Source: Rachicladosporium sp. CCFEE 5018
Taxonomy: Eukaryota > Ascomycota > Dothideomycetes > Cladosporiales > Cladosporiaceae
DNA length: 55,767 nucleotides
Direction of reading: 5' to 3'
Assembly (NCBI GenBank): GCA_002077045.2
Contig: KZ111147.1
Span: forward strand, 396,580 to 452,346
Both the position numbers and the translations under genes were made by a program. Numbering within the stretch: position 1 is the first letter of the stretch; each line of letters opens with the position of its first letter. The notes under the pieces were generated by a model. It ran no database searches. It was given only the letters and a program-made list of their open reading frames with translations, and was not told the origin of the DNA. Shown here in pieces: positions 40,025 through 50,672 of this stretch.

Positions 40025-41290
40025 CTACCTCCGCCTCCCCGCCCTCGCCCTCGGAAACTCCAACGGCAGCTTCAACTTCGCGACCTTCGTCACGCTCGCC
40101 ATAGCTTTCGTCAGTTTCCACACCTCCCTCTCCTTCTCCGTCGGCGGACTAACTCTACATCCCAGCTCGGAGAAGTACTGTCCCAGCTGCTTGTTCTCCA
40201 GCTTTAAATCGTCCTTCAGATTACTCATCTCCACGGTGTAGTTGTCGATATACAGTGCCAGCGCGCAGATGTGGGTGTAGAGATAGTCTTGCTGGAACTT
40301 ATTCAGCTCGTTCCCAGGGGCGAAGCGACGACGCACGGAGTCGATGAGCGTTTCGGGGTAGGTGGACATTTTCTTCACGAGCACTTCCTTCTTTGGCACC
40401 TTCTTTCCGCCGCGCCCGGCTGGCGCTAGAGCTTCGTGAAATTCGAGCAGTGCATTCAAGTAGCCCAGCGCTTTCAACTTCGTGTACTCGCCTGCTTTCG
40501 CGATTTCAGAGACGCGGAACGCGGTCATGCGGTTGCTGAAGTCCATCGGTATGTCGGCTAGGGCGTTGTCTTGCCAGTCTTTTACTTGTACTAGGCGTTG
40601 ATCTGAGGGTGGGATGAGGACGTCTAGGGCGTAGACGTCTTCTACACGTTCGGCTTTGAGGTTCGGTTTGGGTATCGGTTTTGCAGCGAGTGCGACTTCT
40701 GCCTCTTCCTCCTCGGTCTTGATGTGCGCTGCTTTCTCGGCTACCGAGCCGAGAATGGCAGTCTCGACATCGTTTGGCTTACCCTGCGCATTTCCGCCTT
40801 TCGTGGTTGCGTTCACGGTTTTGCTGGCGATCGCTTTCTTGGCTTTCTTCGTGCCGAAGGTCTCGCCTAGGATCTCTCGTTGTTTGCCGATGGTTCGCTC
40901 GCGATTGCTGTTCTCGACTTGCTGAGTCTCGGAGCGGAGCGTGCTGCGTAGTGTGGCATGTTGAGCTGGCGTGAGGTCCAGGGTCTGGGTGGTGGGGTCG
41001 TAGACGGCGATGTAGTGGGTCAGAGGGGAGTTCGCTGGGGTCGGGAGCGCCGTGTAGTCTAGGCGAGGGTGTTTGGTGGAGTGGAGGAGGATCGAACAAT
41101 CGTTTCGGTAGGCTTCGAAGGCAATGGAGGGTGCAGTGCAGCCGGGTGTGGTGGCTATGATCGGTCTTGCATTGCGGTCGGTGTTGGCCGAGTGGGTGAC
41201 TTTGAGGATCCCGGTGTCGACCTTTTTGCTGGGTGTCTGCACTCCATTGCCCTGTCTCTTGCGCTTCTTTTCAACCGTCTGAGCCATCAT
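40025..41290 (-). CDS. RPA49: RNA polymerase I subunit RPA49
   Basis: A single exon of 421 aa. The start is one of two adjacent ATGs giving MMAQTVEKKRKRQ. The frame is open a further 38 codons to an ATG at 41404, but that extension is cysteine-rich and unlike the family. The N-terminal dimerisation half (RNDCSILLHSTKHPRLDYTA) and the tandem winged-helix half (VKDWQDNALADIPMDFSNRM, and LKALGYLNALLEFHEAL) match A49. It pairs with A34.5 in Pol I and promotes initiation and elongation of rDNA transcription. A lysine-rich linker separates the halves. It is divergent from UreF across only about 163 bp. Confidence 0.88.
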   Translation of the reverse strand: MMAQTVEKKRKRQGNGVQTPSKKVDTGILKVTHSANTDRNARPIIATTPGCTAPSIAFEAYRNDCSILLHSTKHPRLDYTALPTPANSPLTHYIAVYDPTTQTLDLTPAQHATLRSTLRSETQQVENSNRERTIGKQREILGETFGTKKAKKAIASKTVNATTKGGNAQGKPNDVETAILGSVAEKAAHIKTEEEEAEVALAAKPIPKPNLKAERVEDVYALDVLIPPSDQRLVQVKDWQDNALADIPMDFSNRMTAFRVSEIAKAGEYTKLKALGYLNALLEFHEALAPAGRGGKKVPKKEVLVKKMSTYPETLIDSVRRRFAPGNELNKFQQDYLYTHICALALYIDNYTVEMSNLKDDLKLENKQLGQYFSELGCRVSPPTEKEREVWKLTKAMASVTKVAKLKLPLEFPRARAGRRR

Positions 41291-41453
41291 GAACAAGGCC
41301 TTAGTCAGTTCGTGGAGCTGTACACAGTTTCCAATCCGCCAACAATCTTTTGCATGTGAAAGTCGAATTCGCGATTTCTGCTTACATAAGGCAGCCGACC
41401 CCATAAGTTACCTCGTTGATCCGAAGTCCTGTTCCTCCTCTCGGACTCCTAGC
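41291..41453. promoter_or_regulatory. Compact divergent promoter RPA49/UreF
   Basis: Only 163 bp separate the two start codons, so both 5' UTRs and promoters overlap in it. If the RPA49 start at 41404 were used, about 50 bp would remain. No classical element was recognised. Confidence 0.55.
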
Positions 41454-42260
41454 ATGGCACAGTCGACCACGGCACTGCATGCGCTGCTCTTACTGTCCGA
41501 TTCGGCTCTTCCACTCGGTTCCTTCGCGTTCAGCAGCGGCCTAGAGTCCTTCCTAGCCCACCGGAAGACCAAGAGTGACGCCAATCGGACCCCAGGTCCT
41601 TCCAATGGCACGGTGCAAGACATCGAGTACTTCCATGCTTTCTTGGAGCAGTCACTGGAGAATCTCGCCAGTACTGCTTTGCCGTACGTGACGACTGCAG
41701 CTCGCTCTGGCGGTGATGCCGAAGTAAAGCAGGCCTTGCTTGATCTGGACAATGACTTTGACGCATCCACACCCTGCACTGTTGCGCGCCGAGCGAGTAT
41801 CAGTCAAGGCAAGGCCCTGCTTGCGATTTGGGAACGAGCACTGTCGAGCTCCACAGCACCTACAGACCAAGCTCGAAGTCTCTCAGCTGCGGTGTCTGAT
41901 TGCGCCTTGCTGGTCAAGTCTACCAAACCAGGCACTGCGTCTTCGAGTAGCTACAATGGCCATTTGCCACCTCTGTTCGGCGCAGTCGCGGCTGCAATGG
42001 GTCTTCCGATCGAACAGACGAGCTACCTGTTCCTGTTGAACCACGCTAAGGCGATCCTTTCGGCTGCTGTCAGAGCCAGCGTACTAGGACCTTACCAATC
42101 ACAAAGTGTTCTGGCCAGTGAATCTTTGCAAGTCCACATCAAGTTCCTCAACGACCGCTATGGAGCAGTCAAGGCTGAAGATGCAGCAGTGAGTGTGCCC
42201 ACTATGGACGTGTGGATGGGCAGACATGAGCTACTGTATTCGCGCATCTTCAATTCTTGA
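41454..42260 (+). CDS. Urease accessory protein UreF
   Basis: A single exon of 268 aa starting MAQSTTALHALLLLSDSALPLGSFAFSSGLE. The LLLLSDSALPLGSFAxSxGLE segment is the UreF signature. GHLPPLFGAVAAAMGLPIEQ and the helix LNHAKAILSAAVRASVLGPY are also diagnostic. UreF works with UreD and UreG to load nickel into apo-urease, acting as a GTPase-activating partner of UreG. It is cytosolic. The other urease genes are not in the window. Confidence 0.92.
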   Translation: MAQSTTALHALLLLSDSALPLGSFAFSSGLESFLAHRKTKSDANRTPGPSNGTVQDIEYFHAFLEQSLENLASTALPYVTTAARSGGDAEVKQALLDLDNDFDASTPCTVARRASISQGKALLAIWERALSSSTAPTDQARSLSAAVSDCALLVKSTKPGTASSSSYNGHLPPLFGAVAAAMGLPIEQTSYLFLLNHAKAILSAAVRASVLGPYQSQSVLASESLQVHIKFLNDRYGAVKAEDAAVSVPTMDVWMGRHELLYSRIFNS

Positions 42261-42379
42261 AAGTGTGACTCCGATCTTACCGCAAAATCGCCCTTACAGA
42301 CCGCGAAGGACGTAAGCCTAACGCTGCTGCCCTAGTATGAAGCCCGCACTGCGGCAGAGCTCCAACGCAAGTGCAAAGA

Positions 42380-42931
42380 ATGCAAAAGTGCACCGAGTCG
42401 AACGGCGTACGTTTGCCAATGCGATTGCATTACGAGTTCCGCAAATTACATTTCGATGTGAGTGGGACAGATCTGACTCTAGTGTTTGCGGATACAGTGA
42501 CTAAAGTTACATAGTTATTCCCGCAGCCGCAAATGCAATATCAGCGTGCTCTACCTACGCCCATTGCGCCCGCTACATCCAGCCAAGTAGCCCAAGGCTA
42601 TCCAACGGCGCAGCAGCGACCCCCTCAGATACCCAGCCATACTGCTATACCAGCTGCACCGGTGGCAGTGTATAGCCAAGCTCCGCGGACACAACAAGCG
42701 CAGCAGGCTCATCAGCAACTACCCATGCGCCCGATGGCCGCGACTCCTCTGCAAAAGCGGCTCTCTGGTCCTCAACAACTTCAAGTACCTCATCCACGGC
42801 ATGCTGCCCATCGAGCGCCAAAGAACTCGTGTTTTGTGCCTACTCAGCAGGTTCAGCAACAGCAGCCGCCACAGCTGCAAAGGACTGCGACTGCCCCGCA
42901 TACTCCACTGGCTGCTTTTACTTCCCGCTGA
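42380..42931 (+). CDS. Hypothetical Gln/Pro-rich small protein
   Basis: Candidate exons 42380..42457 and 42527..42931 with a 69-nt GTGAGT...CCGCAG intron give about 160 aa. The product is dominated by Q, P and A (for example QQRPPQIPSHTAIPAAP and QQVQQQQPPQLQ). No domain is recognisable. Only compositional bias and a good intron support it; low-complexity untranslated sequence downstream of UreF is the alternative. Confidence 0.3.
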
Positions 42932-43233
42932 GTCGGCGGCACGGACTACTCTTGCTCGTCCGGTAGCATCAACTCCGATGCAGCATGCGCAGCCTAGGCG
43001 ATAGAAGTGCTGCTGCATCCGAGCAATATAGAACTCCCAATCACCTCATTGGACGTGCGCCGCTGTAGTGGCAGCGGCAAATATGCACGCTTGGAAGAGA
43101 CTTAGGAAGCCGGTAAGAGCATAGGTAAGGGGAATGCACGACAACCATACACAAAGGCCGCAAGAAGTCACGCGTTAATTCATCATAGAGACTTCTGATT
43201 ACTATACATTCTCACTACCAAAGCTACCCTCGA
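42932..43233. other. Intergenic, convergent
   Basis: 302 bp between the Q/P-rich frame and the stop of the next leftward gene. Nothing was recognised. Confidence 0.45.
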
Positions 43234-43784
43234 TCAGCCAGGTACCGACGTCCCAGTCGGCATCGCCACAAACTGCGTCGTAGTCACCACACTGATCTTG
43301 CCAGGCTGACGGTCAATCGCTTCTTGCGTATTATACAGCAGAACCAGAAGCCAGATCAGCAAGCCGGTTGTGACGGACCAGGTCATCCAGACGCTGACGG
43401 CATTTGACGAGCTTGTGCTTTTCGGTTCGCCGCACGTCACGCACGGCGCTGCTTCTGTCTCGCTTTTGGTGGGCTCTGTGGACTTGATGGTGTGGTTGCA
43501 GCAGTTGATTTGGACTTGCGCTGGGGCTGGTAGAGGTGCTGGCGCGGGAGTGATCGGGTTAAGTGCTTCGTAGGACGGCGAGGCGCTGTGGCGAGAGTTA
43601 GTGGGGAGTGAAGAGACTGATTGGGAAGAATTGCGTACAGTTTCTCGATGTCGGCGGCATTGGCACCGTGGGAGCATGGTCGAGAAGCCATTTGTGACAG
43701 ACTTGGAGGCCTGATGTCTTGTTGCTTTGTCTCCTTACACAGACCGACGAGAAACTCTGCGACTTGCTGCAGCTGCTTAAGCAT
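43234..43784 (-). CDS. Small single-pass membrane protein, unknown
   Basis: Exons complement(43639..43784) and complement(43234..43585), with a 53-nt intron (GTACGC...CCACAG), give 165 aa. The start chosen is MLKQLQQVAEFLVGLCKETK. The frame stays open 52 codons further to an ATG at 43940, but that part is Arg/Cys/Ser-rich and not gene-like. The protein has a helical N-terminus, a Pro-rich linker (NPITPAPAPLPAPAQ), a CVTCGEPK cysteine pair and one TM helix (TWSVTTGLLIWLLVLLY) near the C-terminus. I do not recognise the family. Confidence 0.5.
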
Positions 43785-44100
43785 ATCAACCCTATCGTGT
43801 ACCTTTGCGAAGGAAGAGGCAGTGCAGTGGCGCGAGCACCCCTGTCTCGGCCATCCCTGAGGCTGTACTTGCCTCAAAAGCCTCAGGCATTCACTTATTC
43901 GACTGCGCCCAGTGCACGTTGAAGCTTTGCTTTCTGACATAGGCTGCTTACGTTCCTGTGTAGAAGCTCATCATCGTGTCACAAGCGGTCCCCCGAGTCC
44001 TGCCCTGGATCTGGCGGTCTTCCAATGGTGGCGAGGGCGGACATATGCCATGCCATGGCGTGGTAGACGCCTGGTACAGGTCATATGACCTCGCAATTGC
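43785..44100. other. Intergenic between two weak loci
   Basis: 316 bp. The upstream part may be 5' UTR or an alternative N-terminus of the membrane protein at 43234. Nothing else was recognised. Confidence 0.4.
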
Positions 44101-44439
44101 TCAATCAGCTCCTAGGCCCATGACTCCAGCGAGAAGACCAAAGCCGCCCAAGTGACGTGGTCTCCGCCGTGATCGCTCTGTTGGTTTGCCAAATTGACCG
44201 TCGCGGCGGGACACGCTGCTGGCACCGTAGTCGCCACTGGTCTGACGGTGGCTAGTACTCGTTGCTAGATTTGCATCGGCATCTGGCTTACGTGTCCCGA
44301 GCAAAGGTGTTGCCTCATATGGCGGAGGTGGGCTTTCTTCACGGACTGATGTGACTGCCCCGTGCTCGACCGGCAGAATGTGCCTAGTAGAGGATGCGGG
44401 ACTCGTAGATTTAGATGCTGCTCCGTCCTCACTGTGGAA
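44101..44439 (-). CDS. Possible terminal exon with PPxY tail, unknown gene
   Basis: An open stretch of 112 codons ends at TGA 44101-44103. Its composition looks protein-like: ASKSTSPASSTRHILPV, then EESPPPPYEATPLLG (a PPxY-type motif) and a basic, Gly-rich end. This looks like the cytoplasmic tail of a fungal membrane protein. Upstream exons should lie in 44440-45530, but I could not join them convincingly. The 5' limit given is the first in-frame stop, with possible acceptors (CCACAG) near 44425-44432. Confidence 0.35.
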   Translation of the reverse strand, partial: FHSEDGAASKSTSPASSTRHILPVEHGAVTSVREESPPPPYEATPLLGTRKPDADANLATSTSHRQTSGDYGASSVSRRDGQFGKPTERSRRRPRHLGGFGLLAGVMGLGAD

Positions 44440-45622
44440 CTATTCATGGTGACAGTGTTGTTGTGTTCGATGGCTGATGTCGTCAACCCCTCGCCGTCGC
44501 ATTGTCTCATCTACGATGCCGCCACGTGCGAGGCTCGCGCTTTCGAAGCTCATCCAGGCAAGGCGGAGCATGTCCATGGTGACCAACGCGTCGCTAGCAG
44601 CGGTAGCCGTCGGATGGCAGTGGTGAAGATCTTGATGATGGAGCTGTGTCAAGGTGATGCGGCGATCGGAACGTGAACTGGTAATGAGACCGATCACGAA
44701 GAACACTTCACCTACCTGGCATCGTAGTTTATAACTTGATCATCACTGTATTCAGGCTTTCAAATTAGTTGCATCACCATTGGCTGGTTCGCATCGTATC
44801 GTGGGTGGTGCGACGTAATGTTGTGAAGCAAAAAAGCGTGGAGGGCGAAGCTTGACTGCCGCCGATCCTCCCGTCAGCACAGCCCACTGGCTGATTTTAC
44901 GAGGCATCCTGTACGACAATTGCGCTACTGCCATAGTTCGCTAGACACAACATGTAATGTCCGCATAGCATCATGCAAATGGTGATACTTACAAACACAG
45001 CTGGAGAAGTCCAGTTAAGAGCTACTGGGACTAACAAGATGCGTCATGTGCCTGAACCCTCTGGTATCCCTGCTGGACGGCTATCAACTTTTCGAACATG
45101 GGTCTCATGGCCCAGACGTTTGCGGCCTTGTGCGACTCCCGTATCATGTGCGACTCCCATGTCGATGCTTGCAGATATCTCTACGTTGCATGGACCACTG
45201 TACATGACGTCGTCGGAAGGGATGGTACCCAGCCTGGGATCGTTCGAACAGTCGGAATCGCAATGGCTAGAAACATTCCGTCTATGAATCGGAGATACCC
45301 TCATGGTAATCCAGGAATTCTGCGTCAGGCGGGGTCCTGGGTCGAGCACACAGGTGCCTTCCCAACATCCGATTGAGGTGTTTGAATGGCCGGCGCAAGA
45401 TATGAGGAACAGGATGGTCCTGACTAGCCTGGCTTCGAGAGAGATGAAATAAGCGACGAATGAAGAATGTAGAGATGCTCTGTCAGCCTGCCGTAGAGCC
45501 TGGCTCATACCACCATTGCCTGTCATGCTACTGCGAGCCGTGTCTTGCTGAAATCGTCAATATGCATACCCCACCAGCGCCTCGCTAGAGCCCACAAATC
45601 TATCTCACTCGCATCTCGATCC
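44440..45622. other. Uncertain region; may hold exons of an unresolved gene
   Basis: 1183 bp without a confident gene. A minus-strand frame (about 45044-45500) has a hydrophobic start (RTILFLISCAG) followed by Cys-containing sequence (CWEGTCVLDPG), as in secreted or membrane fungal proteins. It could belong with the PPxY exon at 44101, but a transmembrane exon linking them is not seen. It may also be a decayed gene. Confidence 0.3.
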
Positions 45623-46841
45623 TCACTTCCCATCCTTTTTCTTACGAAGACTCTGACCTTCACCCTCAAAGTAATGTTTCTTCTTCTGCTCCGCGTCGGC
45701 TTCAGCCTGCCTCTCCTTGTTCCGCAGAGGCTTGATCTCGTAGCCGAAGAACAGCTTGTTGGGTGGTAAACGCAGTGGCTGCGGGCCGTTGCGGTTCTGT
45801 ACTGTCCGCGGCATGCCGGGTATGGCCATGCTACCTGACTGTGCGACTGGTGTCGATGTACCTGGTGTTGACGCTGGCGTGAGAACAGCAGCCTTGCCCT
45901 TCTTGTTCACTAGCTTGTGGCCGCCACCAGAGAAGTGTGAGGTCGCTTTCGCATGGCCGAGAGCTGCTGTGTCCGAGCTAGGTGCAATCGCCGAGTAATT
46001 GATCGCTTGTGCCATGCTTCCTTCCGTGTGCATCATACCGCCCTTCCCTGCCATCGCGCTTCCAATGCTTCGTGGCGTGCTCGTCCCGCTCGCCCTTTGT
46101 GGCGCCACATAGCCCAGCGGCTCGGCAAAGTCGACGTTCAAATCCGTTTCTTGCACACTGATTGCGCCCTTCTCGCCTGCAGGCTTGACTTCCAGCACAG
46201 CCATCTCGTAAGTCGTGTCGTTGTAACGGAAGGTGAAGACATCGCCGACTGTGAGACAAGAGAATCCACGGAATGAGTTCTCGAGCACGGCTTTGGGGTC
46301 GGAGATGTCGAGGAATGTAGGACTCTGTGCTTGAAGCTTGATGAAGTTGCCGGCCGGGAGATCTGTGGACTTGATCTCGAGGAGGTCGCCGGGCTCAAGG
46401 AGGAGTGTGTTCATGAGCTGTTCGCTGTTAGTCAGCTTCACCTTGTTGATCTCTTTCAAGGGTGCATACCCAGTACGGCAGATAACATCGTCCCTCCTCT
46501 GCAGTGAATTCCAGCACACCGGCGTGCGTGCTCTTGCTCTTCGCGCCGTTCGTGAGCTCGAACAGCATAGGGTATGTGATGTGAAGCTGAGTAAGTTTGT
46601 CTAATGCTGATGCCGGCATGAAGACCTTTCCGCCGTGATTCGCCGACTCTCGCTCTGGCCCAGGCATCATGGCGACTGGGTAACAGCGATAGTACTCATC
46701 GAATCGTCGGGGTCGTGCGCCACGGGCGAGCATGGCGCGTTGATACACGCCCATCGCATCGTCTTCGTCTCCGTTGAAGTAGTAGGACTGGGCGATGAGT
46801 CAGCGATGATTCATGTGCAGGAAGCTTGAGATACTGACCAT
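45623..46841 (-). CDS. UFD1: UFD1, Cdc48 cofactor for ubiquitin-dependent degradation
   Basis: Exons complement(46839..46841), complement(46470..46787) and complement(45623..46417) give 371 aa. The first coding exon is just the ATG, followed by donor GTCAGT. The next exon continues SYYFNGDEDD. The UFD1 fold is clear: RFDEYYRCYPVAMM, HGGKVFMPASALDKL, THAGVLEFTAEEGRCYLPYW and the double-psi barrel part LLLEPGDLLEIKSTDLPAGNFIKLQ. The C-terminus keeps the Npl4/Cdc48-binding basic tail. UFD1-Npl4 recruits Cdc48/p97 to ubiquitylated substrates, including ERAD clients. Confidence 0.92.
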
Positions 46842-47734
46842 GATTGCAGAGTTGTTGTTGAGTAGAATGAAGGTAGGTGTAGATAGGTATAAGTGGTACA
46901 CGCTAGATGTTTGTCCGGTAGTAGTGAAGTCGGCATTATCGGATTTAGACGATGACGGATTCTGACTGAGGCACGAAGAACTTTGACCTCACCTCCTGGC
47001 GCGTGCTATTATATGATCCCTACTGCAATTCCATCAAGACGGTATTGCGCTTGCACGGCCAGTCGCGATATACAGGGCTACTCAACACTGTTTATACATC
47101 ATTTGCTACCTCCTCATCACGACATGGCATCTGCCCTTGTCCTCCTCACTAGCAGCGTTCCGTATAGCTCGAGTCCTACACACGGCATCAGGCGCCGTTC
47201 GAGTATCATGCATTATTCTCACTATATCCAAAGACCAGGTGCTATGTCATGGAAGCTACGCTCGGACACGTTCTCCGCTGAGTGATGACTGGGAGTGAAT
47301 CTCATGGAGTTGGGTGCCTCGATGAAGCCCTTGAGCAGGACTGCTGCAACGCATCAAAGTAAGTATTGACAATTGCGATGTTGCCTAGTATCAGGGTAGC
47401 ACTATGCTCAAGGTGCTCAAGTGTATGGTCTACAGGATAGGCTGGCGGTATGGTATCGTTCTCGTTGTCTCATCACTTCAATGCCTCGATCTCCTCACTC
47501 AGAATTAGGCTTCCGCACGTGACAGACAGTATGCGTGCTCTAGTATGGCAATAGAGCATTCATGTGACACGCTAATGCACGCTTGCAGCTACTGAGGCAG
47601 CAACGGCGGCGATGAGCATTGAAATATGTCGACTCACTCGAGCACTCGACAATAACACTCATCCACTCGACAATACCAACCACCGAGATTGTTCGCGTTT
47701 CTGTTCCGACTTCTATCAGACAAGAGCCACTACG
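46842..47734. other. Divergent intergenic, UFD1 and nuclear protein
   Basis: 893 bp between divergent starts. The last 130 bp contain a short imperfect tandem of CACTCGACAATA (47640s and 47660s), probably 5' UTR. An in-frame ATG at 47612 would lengthen the next protein by 41 residues. Nothing else was recognised. Confidence 0.45.
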
Positions 47735-49332
47735 ATGTTCAATCATATCGAGACCATCGACCTCAGCAACGACGACGACATGAGTACGCCAACTGTAACG
47801 CACTTCATTGGCATGGGACTTGATGGCACGACTGCAGGCAAGGTCACCCTCACCACACGCGGCAGTAAGGACAGCAGTTCACTCACTGCTCTCCGTGCTC
47901 GCCATGCAGCACCGAGTATGTACCTCAGTGTACTCTCTTCGAAACATGGCTACTGACTATCCTAGCTCCCCTCACTCCTGTCATTAAGACCGACAGTCAC
48001 GATCCTCCACCAAAGAAGCGCAAGGCTCACGATGATAAGACTGAGACTGCTCGCAAGTCAGCCAAGACAACCACTGTCGAGTCAGCCGGCAGATTCAAGC
48101 TTCCAACATCTATCGATCAAATCCGCAAGATCTTTCCCGCGACTGACTTGAGTCTCTCCAACAAGTCGAGCAACAGGCATAAGGTGCAACGCACGAAGTC
48201 AGCATTGCCGAAGAAGCTCAATGCAACCCGCGGAGAGACTGTACCAGCTAAGCTCCTACTGATCATGACTTGAACCTGGCAGACTAACGTGTATCAGCAC
48301 CGCAAGCTTACCCTCAACACCAACCCTCACGCCACACCTCAGCTCACGTCTCCACCTCCCTCCGCAATCAAGGCCGCAGCAGTAGAGTTCCCGCTCTTCT
48401 GCACGACTCCCCCACCAAGCAACCCGCTACGACCAAGCACCCCTCCACCCTCCAGCAGTGCGCAGCGTGACTATGAGCAGGCTCAAGCCGAGCTGCAGAA
48501 TGCACCCAAGAAGGCGCCTCGCAAGTACAAGCGCTCTTCCTTCGCTGAGGCGTGTCGTCGCGCCCGCGATGACACGGATGACGAGGAGGACCTTCTCGAG
48601 GCCAAGACCGAGGATCAGGATGGCAGTGCCGGCAATCAGCAGAGCGCTGCGACCCTGGCTAGCTCGGATCTCTGGTCGACTGGCAGTACTGGCATCTACG
48701 GAATCCTCGGCCCCAAGAGGGACTCCCAGGAGACCCCTCCGGCTCCGACCAAGAAGTCCAGCAAGGCTTCGACCCAGGACTTCGGCCCTCCGCTCCCGGC
48801 TCCAGTCTCCCAATATCCAGCAATCCAGGCTCTGCTTTCCCAGGCCACCCAGCGAGCACAGCAGCGCACAGCACAGCAGGCGCAGACAGAGCACACAGCA
48901 CAGCTACAGCAGACAGTCAACGATCTGCTCGCGAATCTAACTCGTATCAGCCAGGTGCCCGCCATCATCGCCGCCCAGCAGCAAGTCTTCAACCACCAAC
49001 TCGCCCCTCAACAGCAAATCTTCGACCACCGATACCGCGACATGGAGTCATTCAACGCTGAGCTGCATCGCCGCCTCCTTGAGGTCGAGCGCGACAGCAA
49101 CCGCTTCAATAATGGCACATTCCCGAATACTCAGTTTGAGAATCGTGTAGCTGCTGTGGAGAAGGAGCAGGTGGACGTCAAGAAGGAATTCGACGACCAG
49201 TGTCGCAGGTTTGTTGGGGGGACGAATGGAGGGTTTATGGAGAGGGACGTCAAGGTCGCGAACCTTGAGAAGGAGTTGGATAGGGTGATTGGGGAGTTTG
49301 AGGAGTTGAAGAGGATGAAGAAGAACCAGTAA
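47735..49332 (+). CDS. Hypothetical nuclear protein with Gln-rich coiled coil
   Basis: Exons 47735..47915, 47966..48240 and 48298..49332 give 496 aa. Intron 2 (57 nt) has an unusual donor GTACCA but a classic GACTAAC branch site 13 nt before its acceptor. The N-terminal MFNHIETIDLSNDDD is followed by a strong nuclear signal (PPPKKRKAHDD), a Pro-rich segment, an acidic patch (DDTDDEEDLLEAKTEDQDG), a Gln-rich stretch (TQRAQQRTAQQAQTEHTAQ) and a C-terminal coiled coil (ANLEKELDRVIGEFEELKRM). I do not recognise a family. It is plausibly a lineage-restricted nuclear protein. Confidence 0.6.
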
Positions 49333-50057
49333 AGAGGCGCTGAGTGAGGTAATTACTGCCAAGACCCTGCGAAATGACTGTCACTAATACGTGATTTCAG
49401 GTAAAACGTACAGGAGTAACATGACAGTAGCACAGGCGGAGAGGCGCATTTGGAGAGAGCACATGATTTTTGGGGCTGTGCGGTTGTATAGAGCCTCTTC
49501 GCGACGCAGCGCGATCCACCACGCACACGCAGCTACCATAATAGTAGCACGAGAAATGCATGATTTTGGGAGAGATGATACCCGTGACACTTCGTTATTC
49601 CACCTACCATCATGGCTCCCACTGCGCCGTACTCTCAGGAGATAGCAGCCACTTCCTATGCTAATGTATGCTGCGCCGCTAGTGCGCGACGCCACACTGC
49701 CACTACCGAGAGAGCCTGATACCATACCCGCAGTCTTTACTCTGCCACGTGTATCTCCGTAATACCACAATGAGCAACTCCGCTGCTGTGGCTAGACCTA
49801 CGTGAGCGGAAGCCAGGTGATATGTCCTCCGAGAAGACCTCCGCTCCTTGTCGCTTCGTGACAGACTGCGCGGCTTCTTGTCGATACTTCACTATGCAGA
49901 TGCGCACTCATGAGTCGACGTGTAGTACCATAAGCTAGGCGATATGGTCGGTGAGAGTCTCACACTGCCGGAAGTACTTGGTTCGGACTTGATGGATCAC
50001 GTTCCGGTACTGACTCATTCACTCTCGACACCAAACGGAGCTCCAAGTCTGTCGCCC
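49333..50057. other. Intergenic, convergent
   Basis: 725 bp between the nuclear protein stop and the SEC72 stop. Open frames near 49384-49770 on both strands are short and featureless. No RNA gene or repeat was found. Confidence 0.5.
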
Positions 50058-50672
50058 TCACGACTTCCCCTTCCGGCCCTCAATCTCCTTCGCCAGCCCC
50101 TCCAACTCAGCCAAATTCGCCTTCTCTGGCCCAGCCTTCTCGAACTCCAGTCCCTGCCTCACCCACTCTCCAGCCTCCTCCCACCTTCCCATCTCCTTCA
50201 GACAGACACCCCTCCGAAACCATCCCTTCACATTCCCCACCCGCTTCATCTCCACGCTCACCTCGGCGTCCACGCTCGCTTCCGGCCAGAGCTGTTGTGC
50301 CATAGCCGCCTGTGCTCGATTGCCGTACAGCGCTGACAGCTCCTCTCGCACCAGTCCCGAGGCTTCCCAAGCCGGTCGATCGGACGCCATGCGAATGGCT
50401 AGTGTGTAGAGCTGGCTGGCTTCGGGGTATGAGCCTTTCTTGTACGATGCGTTTCCAGATTCGCGAAGCTTAGTGATCTGGACTGAGCGTTTGGGGTTCA
50501 CTGGCATGGGCGGTGGGGGGACTTGGGGCGAGGTGTCGAGGGATATGAAGAGGCGGTGCAATTTGTTTAGTTCTGTGAGGGAGGCTTCGAGGGAGGGGTC
50601 GGTGGAGGTGAGGGCTTTTGTTGCGGGGTCGAGGGTGAGGGGGAGGTGGGTGTAGGTCGATGGAGACTCCAT
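50058..50672 (-). CDS. SEC72: Translocation protein SEC72
   Basis: A single exon of 204 aa starting MESPSTYTHLPLTLDPATKAL. The VPPPPMPVNPKRSVQITKLRESGN stretch is the SEC72 hallmark, followed by TPR helices (ASYKKGSYPEASQLYTLAI and GNRAQAAMAQQLWPEASVDA). SEC72 is a peripheral subunit of the Sec62/63 complex that helps post-translational protein translocation into the ER, with TPRs that can dock cytosolic Hsp70. The upstream open extension of 26 codons is not conserved. Confidence 0.9.
   Translation of the reverse strand: MESPSTYTHLPLTLDPATKALTSTDPSLEASLTELNKLHRLFISLDTSPQVPPPPMPVNPKRSVQITKLRESGNASYKKGSYPEASQLYTLAIRMASDRPAWEASGLVREELSALYGNRAQAAMAQQLWPEASVDAEVSVEMKRVGNVKGWFRRGVCLKEMGRWEEAGEWVRQGLEFEKAGPEKANLAELEGLAKEIEGRKGKS

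Noticed and set aside
41085..41110. GTTCGATCC on the minus strand resembling a Pol III B box
   Set aside because: It lies in RPA49 coding sequence and its flanks do not pair as a T stem.
42360..42420. B-box-like GTTCGACTC on the minus strand suggesting a second tRNA
   Set aside because: A T arm can be drawn, but no acceptor stem, A box or anticodon arm is present at the right spacing.
47640..47685. Two CACTCGACAATA repeats
   Set aside because: Only two copies in a probable 5' UTR; too little to call a repeat family.
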